From contig CM076263.1 of the NCBI GenBank assembly GCA_038380795.1, positions 2,114,208-2,178,207 on the forward strand: DNA of 64,000 nucleotides, given 5' to 3'. Below are positions 14,341 through 25,975 of this stretch, piece after piece. The stretch's first letter is position 1, and each line of letters begins with the position of its first letter. This DNA is from Pyrocephalus nanus. Lineage: Eukaryota; Chordata; Aves; Passeriformes; Tyrannidae. The notes under the pieces are model-generated. The model was not told the origin of the DNA, did not search any database, and was given only the letters and a program-made list of their open reading frames with translations. A program made the translations under genes and the position numbers.

Positions 14341-14436
14341 GAATCATGGAATGCCCTGAGGTGGAAGGAACCAACAAGTCCGACTTCTGGCCCTGCAAAG
14401 GACAGCCCCAAGAATCATACCATATGTCTGAGAGCT
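14341..14436 (-). mobile_element. CR1 LINE 3' fragment, short
   Basis: GAATCATGGAATGCCCTGAG and the TGCAAAGGACAGCCCC segment match the same divergent CR1 subfamily as 8400-8711. It is heavily truncated. Confidence 0.85.
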
Positions 14437-14714
14437 AATTTAATTAATTATAAGATTAGAAAATTAACTAAGAAGAGTTAATTTAACAGCACCAGCTACC
14501 TGATTTACGTGGCAAGACTCCACTGCATTGCCCTCAGGTAAATGTAGGTACTGGGCATTAAAAGCTGGCAGCAGGCACTGTGAGGAAGACAATTAACAGC
14601 AGCAAGGAAGCATCACAGCCTGCCAGACTTTTACTGAGGCAGGTCATAAAATGCTTTTGTTCACATTTTCCAAGATTCATTGGCAGACTTGTAATTGATG
14701 ACAGAGTTAAGACA

Positions 14715-14926
14715 GAAAGTGTCTCTCTCGAGCGCTGTGCAAGGCTCCCCATGCCATTGATAATGACCTACTTGCATTTACAAGAAATAAGTTCCAGCAT
14801 CCTTTTATTGATAGAAAACTGCCCACCATTGAGGAAGTCCAAACAGCTCTGCAGAAGCTAAAGATAAATAAAGCTATTAAAGCTTACTCCATTTCTCCTC
14901 AGCTGCTAAAGTCTGTGGCCTCTTAA
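14715..14926 (+). mobile_element. Decayed LINE reverse-transcriptase fragment, probably not CR1
   Basis: A + strand frame is open to TAA at 14924-14926. It reads TIEEVQTALQKLKINKA followed by ISPQLLKSV, which resembles the reverse-transcriptase segment EEV..AL.KLK..KAPGPDGI..ELLK of RTE- or Jockey-like LINEs. The PGPDG core is replaced (IKAYS), so the enzyme is dead. There is no ATG and no other recognisable part of the element. It is unrelated to the CR1 3' ends that dominate the window, so it is probably an old insertion. Family assignment needs a protein search. Confidence 0.55.
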
Positions 14927-15302
14927 TTGCTACAAAGCTATAGACGCTGTCCAAACTCATTTGAAAGAATAATCATATACTCAATAACCAGCACGTTGGA
15001 ATAGCAATAATAAAATACCACAGAAAAGGAAAGATGACTAAGTAAAAAGGCATTGCTTAGGGTAATTCTATTTTTAATACTTGGCAACTCTTTCCTGGGT
15101 CATCTCTGAAGATTTGCTGTCAGAGTGATTTCCCATGATAAAATCACCTCAGAGACAGTCAATATTTTTGAAGGCTCGCCCGTAGCTGGATGCTTTTGTA
15201 GGGTGAAATCCTAGGGAGTTTGTTTAGCCCCAGATGTGACTACAGCAGAAGATCTGACTGAAGACAGACTCAGTAAATTATATGATTTGTATATTTTATA
15301 TT

Positions 15303-15379
15303 AGGGGTTGGACCTGATGGTCTAAAGGTTGGACTCAGTGATCTTGTAGGTCTTTCCCAACCTTAAAGATTCTATGATT
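15303..15379 (+). mobile_element. CR1 LINE 3' end, very short, with internal duplication
   Basis: It ends in CCTTAAAGATTCTATGATTT, the forward CR1 3' end. The motif GGTTGGAC-TGATGGTCT/GGTTGGACTCAGTGATCTT occurs twice in a row, pointing to a small duplication. Confidence 0.85.
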
Positions 15380-16489
15380 TTTAATCTGGTTTGCTCCTCA
15401 TTTGCTCTTTTATTTCCTTGCAAAACAGTGGGACTATTCCTCCACACGGACACGTTTGCAAGGGAAGACCACAGATGTGGATACCACCACCACAAAAACA
15501 GGATGAATACCTGATTCACAGCCACTCTGCAAGCTGCACTGGGCACCTCCCAGTTTTGGGACCCCTGAAACAACTTCCAGGTTGCTGCAGCCACTTTGTA
15601 TCACCACCTAATTAACAGTTAATTTGGTCTCGATCCTTCAGCCTCACAATGTTCCCTTTCAGGGTCCCTTGCAGACGCCTTGACGAGTCTACAAATTCAG
15701 GCAGTGATGGCAGAGCCATTCAAATTAACCAGTCCACCAAAACTCTCATTAGCCCTTCAAAATCCACAATTGTGGCTCAGCCAAGTCTTATGTAGACCAC
15801 TGACTCCAGCGGAGCCCCTGCAGATTTGCACCAGCAGTGAGCTGCCTGATAAGCACTAACAGCATTGCTGGCACGCTGCAGTGATGATGGAGAAAACATC
15901 ACCTAAAGTTATTGTATTCTGTTGCATCTTTCAACCTGTTCCACGGAAAACCATCACGAATTCACAGATCTCCCCGTAAGTCACCGTAAAAGCATGTCAT
16001 TTTTCTCTGATCTTTAATTCCTTGAGCAGCTACTTCCTTAATTGTAGTTTACAGATAATTCCAGGTAGAGTAGGTGTCATTAAAACCTCATTTGTCACTC
16101 CGTAGTGACTGCAGTAGCGCAGTGTCTCCTACTGTAACTAGGAGAAGGCTCCACAATAATTGCACATCCCCAGGCAGTGAACACCGAGAGTTTAATGGTG
16201 CCAACTGTAACTGCAGCAGGAGAAAAGCCCAACGTGCACAGCACAGAGCCTGCTAACACAGCAGAGAGTCCTCTGGCAGAGAGCACCCCCTTTCCCAGAC
16301 CCTGGGCTGCAAACTTGGTCGTGGGATTCAAACCCAGAGTCCCCACAGCAGGAAAAACGTGACCTGGTGGGATGTGCAACTCCTGCCATCAGGCCTAAAG
16401 CCTCAATTCAGCCGAGGCAGTGGCTGAGCTCTCTTTTCCCGAGGGAGAAAGGGAGGTGCCAAGGGAGCTGCAGCCACCCGCACTTTGGG

Positions 16490-16760
16490 GGGAAATGTCG
16501 CTAAAAGGTTATCTTTTGCAACAGAAACCGCGCCACTTAAAATGTAACTGCCGGGATGGTAAATGCATTAAATCAAATTAACTCCGCTGGAGTGAAGGGA
16601 GCGTTAGAAGGAGAGCAGATAGTTTGAGTGGTTTATATCATCTGCGAGAGAGAGCAGCGGAGCAGAGAAAACTTTCACACTGCCATTTATTAAAATTACA
16701 CTCAGCTCTTTTCCTCGCTTTCGTTTAGAAACATTAACAAATCGTTGGTCCTGATCTCAT
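16490..16760. promoter_or_regulatory. Candidate conserved noncoding element
   Basis: Unique sequence containing AAAGGTTATCTTTTGCAACA, AAATGCATTAAATCAAATTA and TTTATTAAAATTACACTCAG. No repeat or gene is recognised. Confidence 0.28.
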
Positions 16761-19188
16761 CTCACCAGTGGGGAAACAACAGCACGGAGATTAAATGGCA
16801 ATTTTAAGGTGAAGTAAATAGCTACAGCAAGCCCATGGGGGCCAGAGTCAAGACCTGAAAAGTAGAAACCCAAGTTCCTTTGCACGGTCACAGCAATCCC
16901 ACGCAGTGCTCCAGGCTGGGGGCTGAGTGGCTGGGAACTCCCGTGGGTGCTGGTGACACGAGGGGGACACGACCCAGGTGTGCCCAGGGAAAAGCGCTGG
17001 GAAATGCTTGGACTTGGTAACCCTGGAAGTAGTTGATCTCTTCCTAAGTAGTTTAGGGAAGTGCACACCCTCGTTCATAATGCCACGGACAGCACCTTCT
17101 TACCTTGAATAAAACTAAAAGCCAGGTGCCAAGTGTGTGTCTCGACTTTTCTTGTACAGAGTGTAATAAATGCAACCACAGCCATTAACTACAGAGTTTT
17201 GGAAGCACTGGTTGTGTCAAACAGGAGTAAGCAAAGCAAGTTTGTCACTCAATAAAATACAAAATTTTCCCTTACCCTTCATTTTCATAGCAAAAAAAAT
17301 AATTACAGGTATGAGAAAGCAATTTTCCATATGGTTGTGTGGGCTCTGAACATGAGCAGATGGCTTGACATCAGTATGAATAGAGGAAGAACTTTTCTTG
17401 ACTTCTTCCTATGCTTTCATGCTTGTTGTCCTCATAGGGGTTTCTATTGGTGGGTCAAGTAGAATAAAGCAAAGGTGTCAGGGTCCTAATCAATAGCTGT
17501 GCTTATAAGAGGAAGTATAATTGACATACGATCATTGGGTAAATTTGGAATGGGTATACCCTGACTGTCATCTTTTTTCTGTCCACATTCTCACTATCTT
17601 TTGGCATCTTGCTGCATCAGTGTAGCCCAGCCTGGTCTTTGGATCTATCTACTGGAAAGGAAAAAAAAAAAAAAATTAAAAAAATTTGTTCATATCTGCT
17701 ACTCACTGTCAACAACAGCCTGGGGGGGTCGGGACAGATGGGTCTCACCCCGTCTCCTCTCGGGGGGGATGTGCTGAGGATGCAGCAGGACTGCAGGCCT
17801 GCAGTTCCTGCAGGGCACCGTGTGCTTCGCCCCTCTGGCACAGGAGAGCTGCCCTGGCCCCAACAGCACCTGCGACTCCCCGCTCCCAGAGAGGCAGGAG
17901 GGCAGGAGCAGTCCCCTTCAACGTGAACGGGGAATATAAGTGGCAATTTGCATACAGCAAAAGGCATTTTGAGTCAGTGCCGTACCCCGCTGGAAAGCGT
18001 GGTGGAAACAGCAATGAAATTTGTAAGTGGGAAAAAAAAAAAAAAAGTCTTTAAGTTATATTTGCCAAAAAAAAAAAAAAGAAAAAAGTGGTTATTTTGA
18101 TATGTATTCATGCACAGCACTTTGTGCAGCGGTCTCCAAATGGCACTTTTAGATGCAACTACAGTACGCATAATAAATAAAAAATAACAAAAGAGTCCTG
18201 GAAAGCAAAGAACTTGTGCCATTGCCAGGAATGGCATTGCTAGAGTGCCGGTTTTAATCCTATTCTGGTTTTTATGGGTTTGAAAAAGTACCTCATTGCG
18301 ACACGGGAGACCACTAAACCTCATCAACTTATTCAAAATTCTTTTATGTGCCACAAAAGGGAAAAAAAGCAGGATAAAAAGTAGCTGGTATGAACCCCCT
18401 GATGATAGACAGGCACACACCTGCCTTGCCTTTCCCCATTGCCAGTATCCATGTTGGCTCTGGAAGCAGAATGCAGACAAATACAGCAACGCTTCAGGTA
18501 TTGATTAAACAGACATTGAGAGCGCGCCCAAAACTAAGTGCAACCAGGCAACTGTTTTAATGTGGGGAGGAGTGTAAATACAAAACCACTGGAAAAGCTT
18601 TGGAAATTATTTTGCCCCTTTGGAAAGAGCCAGAGGCAGTGTCCCGACAGACCTCCCAGAGAAAGAGACCCCGGCCATCAGGTTGGTTTTTCTGTCTTTT
18701 CCAAGGGCCAGAAAGACCCTGGAGCTGCATCCTAAACACCTCAGGCTGTGTAAACTGCAGGAGCTTGGTTTCTGCCTAGACCACACTCCTGGAAAAGGCG
18801 TGTCTTGGGCTGATGATGCTGGTGCTGGCTGCAAGCACAGACAAAGCTGTGGCTGCCCAGAGCAGAAAGGCTAAGAGAGATGGCAAAGTCACAGCTGTCA
18901 GTGGGAGAGGCCCAGTGGGTTTCAAAGGCTGCTTCTTCAGAGTATCAAGCTCACCAGGCCATACACTGACCATCTGCCTGAGGGTGTGGGGAGATCCTTG
19001 ACCTGCTGGATGGGCAGGAGAAATGTGTCCTGTTTGGGTGAAACTTGTCCAACTTGTTCTTAGCATCTGTGCAAGGGTGAAACAGATTGCTTGCTTCTCT
19101 CCACAGCCCGACAGTGATTCGGACGTGAGGCATCCAAAAACAGCCTGGTGTCCCCCAGGTGGAAGTCACCCTGGAAGAAGCAGGTGTT

Positions 19189-19245
19189 TAATAGATGACC
19201 TTTGAAAGGTACCTTCCAGCTCAAAGTATTCCACGATTCTGTGAA
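19189..19245 (+). mobile_element. CR1 LINE 3' end, very short
   Basis: ATAGATGACCTTTGAAAGGT followed by CCTTCCAGCTCAAAG and CCACGATTCTGTGAATG is the forward CR1 3' end, about 55 bases long. Confidence 0.8.
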
Positions 19246-20097
19246 TGCTTAGCAATTTAAAGGTTCCTCCTCTCTCTGCAGCTCCCTTGATTTACTAATA
19301 CTTGCCCTCAGTAAGGTGCTTGACAAGGGTTTCCAACCCCTCTTACCCCATGCTGCATTTCAATATGATTCAAGTGTAGCCCAAACCTTGGGCAGGATAC
19401 ACAGAGGGTGGGATAGCTGCATTTTATACCTCTGTCATGCCAAGGAGTTTATTGGAAAACCACTAAAATCTCCTTCTGTCTTGTCTACACTAATAAAATA
19501 AACTTGGAACCAAGACTGGGTAAAAAAAAAAAAATATTTATAGCAGAAATTTTTAGGGTCTGATTTTGAAAAGAGCAGTTAATAGGAACCTCAGATGCTG
19601 AGCCCTGCTACTGTCGGATCTTTTTGTGGAGCTGTCTAGCCAGAGCATCCCAAAATTTGGTCGCTTATCCAGGTTCTAGACGGAAACTATTAAAATAGGT
19701 TTGAAAAATGTAGGCCTATAAGTAGTTGATGTTGGAGGTCTGTGCTTGGTGTGAGCATTTCAACAGACCTCAACAGTACATGGCGAGATAACAGGAAAAA
19801 TTATGGGTCTTTAATTTTTGATCTAATCACACAGCTTTTATTTACATGATCCACTATTTAACTCCACCATATCGAAGCTGACAGACTGTCCAAGTTACTT
19901 TAGTCCCTAATTACTGAAATGAAGCAAGCACCTCTGTTGAATGATGTGTATTTTTCCTGTCACCATAAAAGAGACCCCCCTCCTTGTGATTTAATCAGAC
20001 CCATGTCCTTTCTGTAAATAACATTTAATCATCTTAGCCAACCTCATTTTTATAATGGCCCCTTTCACTGGAGCTCAGAAAGATACTAATCCACAAT

Positions 20098-20121
20098 CAC
20101 ACACACACACACACACACACA
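20098..20121. repeat. (CA)n microsatellite, about 12 units
   Basis: Uninterrupted CA/AC dinucleotide repeat. Confidence 0.95.
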
Positions 20122-20403
20122 AGGATTGTTTCTCAGGATCTTAAGATATCCATGATCTTTTATTTATTAGGAATTATTTTCAAGATCAGATTAGGTGAGT
20201 TACAGAAGATGTTGGGGATTTTATTCCAAAGCCAATCCTTATGTGCAGCCAGTGGTTGATCTGATGGGCTGCATGATCTGATGATCGGGTGCCTGCTGGC
20301 AGTAGCCTGGGATGGCAGGTCAGTGACTTTGTAATGTGAATTGAACCATGAATTAGTGGGGAGCTACTATTCCTACAGCCGGGTGAGCTGGCAGCAGCTT
20401 CTC

Positions 20404-20851
20404 ACAGGGACATCGAGATGATCAGGGGGATGGAGCATCTCTGCTATGAGGAAAAGCTGAAAGAGTTGGGATGGTTCACCCTGGAGAAGAAAAGCTTTGG
20501 GGTCACCTAATTGTGGCCTTCCAGCCCCTGAAGTGAGCCTACAGGAAAGATGGAGAGATACTATTTGCAAGAGCCTGGAGTGACAGGACAAGGGGGAATG
20601 GCTTCCCGCTGCCAGAGGACAGGGTGAGATGGGATATTGGGAAGGAATTCTTTTCTGTGAGGGTGGTGATGCCCTGGCACAGGTTGCCCAGAGAAGCTGT
20701 GGCAACCCTGGATGTGTCCAAGGCCAGGTTGGACGAGGCTTGGAGCAGCCTGGGATAGTGGAAAGTGTCCCTGCCCATGGCAGGGGGTTGGAACAGCGCT
20801 ATCTTCAAGGTCCCTTCCAACCCCAGCCATTCCACGATTCTGTGATTTTTA
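20404..20851 (+). mobile_element. CR1 LINE 3' fragment, about 450 bp
   Basis: A forward CR1 fragment running from the GGAGAAGAAAAG segment through GCCCTGGCACAGGTTGCCC and TTGGAGCAGCCTGGGATAGT to CATTCCACGATTCTGTGATT. It is one of the longer copies and covers the end of the second ORF and the 3' UTR. Confidence 0.95.
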
Positions 20852-23220
20852 GGGAATTGTTAAGAGGTAAAAAAAAAAAAATCATTGGGAAACTTTGAAG
20901 TCTTAAAAACTCAAGTTGCTCGTTAAAAACTTCAGTCACATGCTTTCTCCAATATAGCTATGTTTTGGTATTACATAACTTCACCCAAATGAAAACCCAG
21001 GATTTATCTATATTTAATGCCTTGCCCGTTTGCACTGTGGTGTTTGCTGCTGTACCCCCCCAAGGGACAGTGTTGATTTGGGCTAAGAGAAATCATCCAT
21101 CAGATGCCTTTTTTTTTTTTTTTAACTCCAACCAGAAAATCACCTATACCTTTTAATAAGGGTATTACATTCTCTGAGTGGTGGACAGATCTCTTTTTAT
21201 TCTTGTTTACAAATTTTACACGCAGTAGTGTGGAGAGGTACAAATATAATCGACTTTTTAAGAGCTTTATCAATTCATATAAACCTTTAGTATTATGAAA
21301 CAAATAAAATAAGAACCAGTTAATGTTCTTTTATGGCTCTAAAATGTATCATGGGTGAAACTGCATTTAAATAATAAGAATTTCCTCTCAAAATACTTCG
21401 ATTAGGTTTTGGCCATACAGCCAGAGTGAGATTGTTATAACGTGAGCCACATGGCACAACACTATCTGGTTTCATCCACAGGGAGAAAAATAATCTTTGC
21501 TGTGACATAGCTATTCCAATAAAATGCATTTTTCTTTATGTGCTAACATGAAATGGAAAGCTGTAATGAAAAAAAAAACCGAACATGAAAAGCCGTGAAG
21601 ATCAAAGTGGGCATAGAAGGTATGTAAAGCTGATTTAAAAGATTAGGAGGGACAGAGAGCAGAAATGTTCCACAAATTCATATAAACATTAACAACAAAA
21701 TCTGGAGACGAGAGACAGTATCTCTGTGTCTCAATGTTTGAAATGTAATTCAAAGGTCAGGGACCTCCATAAGAGATTTTTCCTTGAAAGGGGGTTTTCC
21801 TACATTTCCCTTGCACCAGAACATCCAGAGATGCTGTTTCCAGAACAAAGACAAATTAGGAGATGACTCAGAGGAAAAATGTACATCAGGTAAATGTAAA
21901 ATGCTCAGTAAGAAAAAAAAAAAAAAAAAGTCATACTCTGGAGGTTTCTCATAAAGCCAGAAACCCTCAGAGGACTGGGCAAGAAGACTAGGTTCTGGCT
22001 GCAAAAAAATGGTGCCTGAAGCTTACAGGGAATCATTTGCATCCCTCCCTACCCACTGACCCACCAAATATCCCTTTCCGGAAAAATCAGGTCACCGATC
22101 CAGAATAAAAGCTAAAAAGGGAAATGGGAAGAGCCAAGTTATTAACTTCATATATATTCAGACCTTGAAATAATTTTCCCTTGACATTTTTACGGCACAT
22201 ATCCCAACTCGTGTTTGGCTGCATTTCTTAGATCAATACGGCTAAGGGAACCCATTTCAGGGCCTCTTGTCATCAGGACCGGTTTTACCACACAATTCAA
22301 GAGCTGCAAAGCCAACCCTCACTCTGGAGCTCCAGAACACCAACGCTGCTGAAGTGTCTCCCCAATTAGATGGGTTGCTGAACCCCAGAACACATGCTAG
22401 GGCAGACCCAGCTATTCAAAACCGTGTCTTTCACTCTTGATTTTACAGGTTCACAGACCGAGAGTCGTAAAATATGCTGTATATTGTCATCTCTGATATT
22501 TCGGAACCTCAGAGTGTTTCTTTAGAATTAGCATTTCTCTTCCAGACTCCATGGTGGGGTGTGAATATAAGTGATGCAGTCAGACTTGCTCAAACTGAGT
22601 CACAAAGAAGCAAAAGGACATTCTTCAGAATGCCAGGAATTGGTGGATAATTCAAGGATCCAGCGCAGAGACTCCATGGATCCCAGGTCTTCCCTTAAAT
22701 TATAATAGACTTGAAGTCAAAGGGGGTGTCCTCACTTACCTGGTTCAAGTACCAGGGAATTGAAGTGCACCTAAAATTCTGAATTTCCCCAGTCCACTGA
22801 CAGATTTTGTACCACTAAAGGGGACAGCAAAAACTGGATAGCTTGCTTTACACAACTGTAACATGCAGGAGTTTCATTCCTAGATCCATATTTGCATTTT
22901 GAAGACACTGTGGTATTACCTTTGGCTAAAAAAAACTAGAAAAGTGGCTGAATCAAGAGCAATAAGAGGCCCTTGTGTCCTCTGCATGTCTGCTCCTGGA
23001 AGGCCATCTCATCAAATGTGCTCAGCTGGCAAATGAAGAAAACTTTTCTCTTAGTCCCACCTTTGCAAGTGTCTGTACCTGGTACCTGTAGCTTTGCACC
23101 TGTAGATAGTGGTGGAGACCTTTGTTCCCTGTTTTTCAGCTGCTCAGAAACCCCATGAGAAGGAGCAACCATGAGTGAGAAAGTACCTTCTGAACAGAGT
23201 GAGAGAAAGAGTCTGATTTA
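20852..23220. other. Intergenic, mostly unique
   Basis: A T-run near 21110 and an A-run near 21910. Otherwise unique AT-rich DNA without genes. Confidence 0.6.
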
Positions 23221-23825
23221 CAGAATCATGGAATCATTCCGGTTGGAAAAGACCTCCAGGTCATCCAGTCCAACCTGTGCCCGATCCCCACCTCGTCCCC
23301 CAGTCCAGAACACTGAATGCCACGTCCAGTTGTTCCTTGGAAACCTCCAGGGATGGGGATCCACCACCTTTTAATGCCTGACAACCCATTCCAGGAAAAA
23401 ATTTCTTCTGATATCCAACTTGAGCCTCCCCTGGCACAGCTGGAGGCCGTTTCCTCTCATCCTGTCCCTCGTTCCCTGGGAGCAGAGCCCAACTCCCCCT
23501 GGCTCCCCCCTCCTGTCAGGGAGTTGCAGAGCCAGAAGGTCCCCCCTGAGCCTCCTTCTCTCCAGGATGAGCCCCCCCAGCTCCCTCAGCCGCTCCTGCT
23601 GCTCCAGCCCCTTCCCCAGCTCCGTTCCCTTCCCTGCACACGCTCCAGCCCCTCAGGGTCTCTCCTGTCTGAGGGCCCAGAACTGCCCCAGCACTGGAGG
23701 TGCCTCAGCAGGGCCAGCACAGGGACGGGCACTGCCCTGGCCCTGCTGCCACCCCACGGCTGGGACAGCCCCGGGGGCATTGCCCTTCTGCCCCCCTGGG
23801 CACAGCTGCTGCACTCATTCCATCC
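23221..23825 (-). mobile_element. CR1 LINE 3' fragment, about 600 bp, young-looking
   Basis: It starts at CAGAATCATGGAATCATTCC, the reversed 3' end. The part at about 23440-23730 is nearly identical to 32950-33240, so both come from the same recently active subfamily. The 196- and 216-residue open frames are CR1-derived. Confidence 0.95.
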
Positions 23826-24109
23826 TGAATATAAGGACCTGTTTTGTTGCTGTAATGAGCTTTGTGATCATGCAGGACCGCAGAGTTTCTTCAGTGACGT
23901 TTCATGACCCGAGTATTAGGGTTTACAACTCTTGCGAACTTCTCATCCCAAACAAGGGAGGGCACAGCCACCCGTGTGCACCCACAAACACCTGCATGGC
24001 TCCTGCAGACACCTTGCCTCCCCAGAAGTTGCCCCTGCGCTGCTTTCCTGACTCTGCTTCTCGTGATTAGATCCACAAAGCTTCCAAAAGTTGCGCTGAC
24101 ACAGCAATA

Positions 24110-24300
24110 ATCTGGAAATATCCCTCTGGAGGCGCCTATTGATTGTCGCTGTGGGTGGATTATATGAGGGATCTATCTTAATTACCAGAAACTATCTCCT
24201 TGGAATGGCCAGCAATGTAGCAAAAATGATGCACAAGGAGATCCATTACTCTCAGGGAAAGGTCAATCCAATAGGATGTATGTTTGCATTCAGGTCAAGT
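24110..24300. promoter_or_regulatory. Candidate conserved noncoding element
   Basis: Unique sequence with TATTGATTGTC (HOX/PBX-like) and TCTTAATTACC motifs between two CR1 copies. Confidence 0.25.
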
Positions 24301-24918
24301 GATGGCTAGTCCATCACCACGCTCCATTCTCACTGCCCTGTCAGCTCTGTAATGGCTTCACCTCTCCTCTGTTCCTCTCACCTCCCTCTCCCCGGTGCCA
24401 GACTGATAACACGAATTAGGGCAGCTGGAGGTAACAGGGCACAGCTGTATTATCACAGATGATAAACAGTGTCAAAGGCAATTATGGGAGCTGCAGGGAG
24501 AAAAGGGAACTTTCAAACCCATCCTTTGCTTTCTGGGCTGTGGGAGAGGAATACCTGGCCCGTCATGAGAGCAAAGAAGGGGGGGGGGGTGGAAGGAGGA
24601 AGTCGTCTTTGCTGCCTCTTCCTTTATGAAGCACTTTTTCCCCTTTCAGAGCATCTGTGATGTGCTGGAAACGCTGCCCTGAGTAAGAGTCATGGAGTAG
24701 GACAGGGAAAGGAGGGTGGGAGGAACCTCACACATGATTTGAGAAGGAGGTGGATGTTGATGGAGACAAAAATGCACCCACATTGGTCATAATTAACTCT
24801 GGCACCATAGGTAAAAATCACATGGCAGATATTAATAGCTGGCAGAGATGTTTCTCAGAGGTTTGCTGCTCAAGGAGTGTGGATAGGGAGTTCTGAAGAG
24901 TGCTCCAAAGGTCCTAGG

Positions 24919-25162
24919 ATTCATAGAACCATGGAATCATTTAGGCTGGAAAAGACCTCAAAGTCCAACCATTCCCCAGCACAGCCAAGGCCATTCCTAA
25001 CCCATGTCCCCAGGTGCCATATCCACATGGCTCTTAAACCCCTTCAAGTATGGGGACTCCACCACTGCCCTGGGCAGCCTGTGCCAGGACTGGACAACCC
25101 TATTGGTGAAGATATTTTCCCTAATATCCAAACTAAACCTCCCCTGGGTCTCCTCCATCTGG
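24919..25162 (-). mobile_element. CR1 LINE 3' fragment
   Basis: It starts with ATTCATAGAACCATGGAATC and contains GGAAAAGACCTCAAAG and CCCTGGGCAGCCTGTGCCAG. Same general subfamily as the copies at 32718 and 48984. Confidence 0.92.
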
Positions 25163-25642
25163 TGGTGTGACTAATTCAACTGCTGCTCACAATAAATTCA
25201 TTTTTATACATTAAATAAGCACATGAATTGACTGGATTTGGGTGTGTTTTTTTCCACAGAAAAGGCCAGTGTCATTAGATCTCCCATCCATGGATGCTTT
25301 TAAGCCTCCTCTAGCTAAAAACAAAATAGGTTTACACAATGGAAAGCAGTGACTGTATTTACTGTGGGGCTTCAGGTGGTTTGGCTGCTCCAGGTCCAAA
25401 ATGGAAATACCAAAAAATACAGATTCATTCATATGGAAACAGAAATAGGATTCACTAAATTTCCACATTTCTCAGGGCTAAGATAACATTTTAGGTAGGA
25501 GAGGAAAAGCCAGTGAAGTGAGAAAAACCCTGTCTTCCCATGAAGCCACCTTTGAGTTCCTCCCTTGGAACTGACACAAACCCAGGTCTATCTTCAGAGT
25601 CCTCTCCCCCTTTTTTTACCTTCCCCACCTGCAACTGGTATT

Positions 25643-25647
<5 letters not shown>

Positions 25648-25681
<34 letters not shown>

Positions 25682-25745
25682 AGGAAAAAAACCCAACACC
25701 CCCCGATGGAAAAAAAAAAAGCAAAAAAAAGCACCAACCCCCCCC
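25648..25745. repeat. A-rich low-complexity tract
   Basis: A run of 32 A (25648-25679) is followed by A-rich sequence with C runs. Confidence 0.9.
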
Positions 25746-25815
25746 CCCAAAACACCTCACTCTGAAGTTCAAGGCCAAAAAGACTTTGCAAAACTGTGTC
25801 CTTCATAGGAACTTC

Positions 25816-25975
25816 GAATCACAGAATGGTTTGGGTTGGAAGGGACTTTAAACATCATCTTTTTCCAACCCACCTTCCACTAGACCAGGTTGCTCCAAGC
25901 CCCATCCAGCCTGGCCTTGAACACTTCCAGGGGCTGGGCATCCACAGATTCTCTGGGTAATCTGTTCTTTCCCCC
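25816..25975 (-). mobile_element. CR1 LINE 3' fragment
   Basis: AATCACAGAATGGTTTGGGT, GGAAGGGACTTT and GGTTGCTCCAAGCCCCATCC mark the reversed CR1 3' end. It is truncated near the TCTCTGGGTAATCTG segment, and the exact right edge is uncertain. Confidence 0.92.

Larger units (their letters stand above)
14437..20403. other. Intergenic gene-desert segment
   Basis: Contains the fossil LINE fragment, two very short CR1 ends, the candidate element at 16490 and A-runs near 17660, 18030 and 18068. The 171-residue and shorter open frames here have no recognisable domain. Confidence 0.6.

Noticed and set aside
23317..24070. Open frames of 196 and 216 codons
   Set aside because: They read a CR1 copy on its antisense strand; similar frames recur in the sister copy at 32956-33297.
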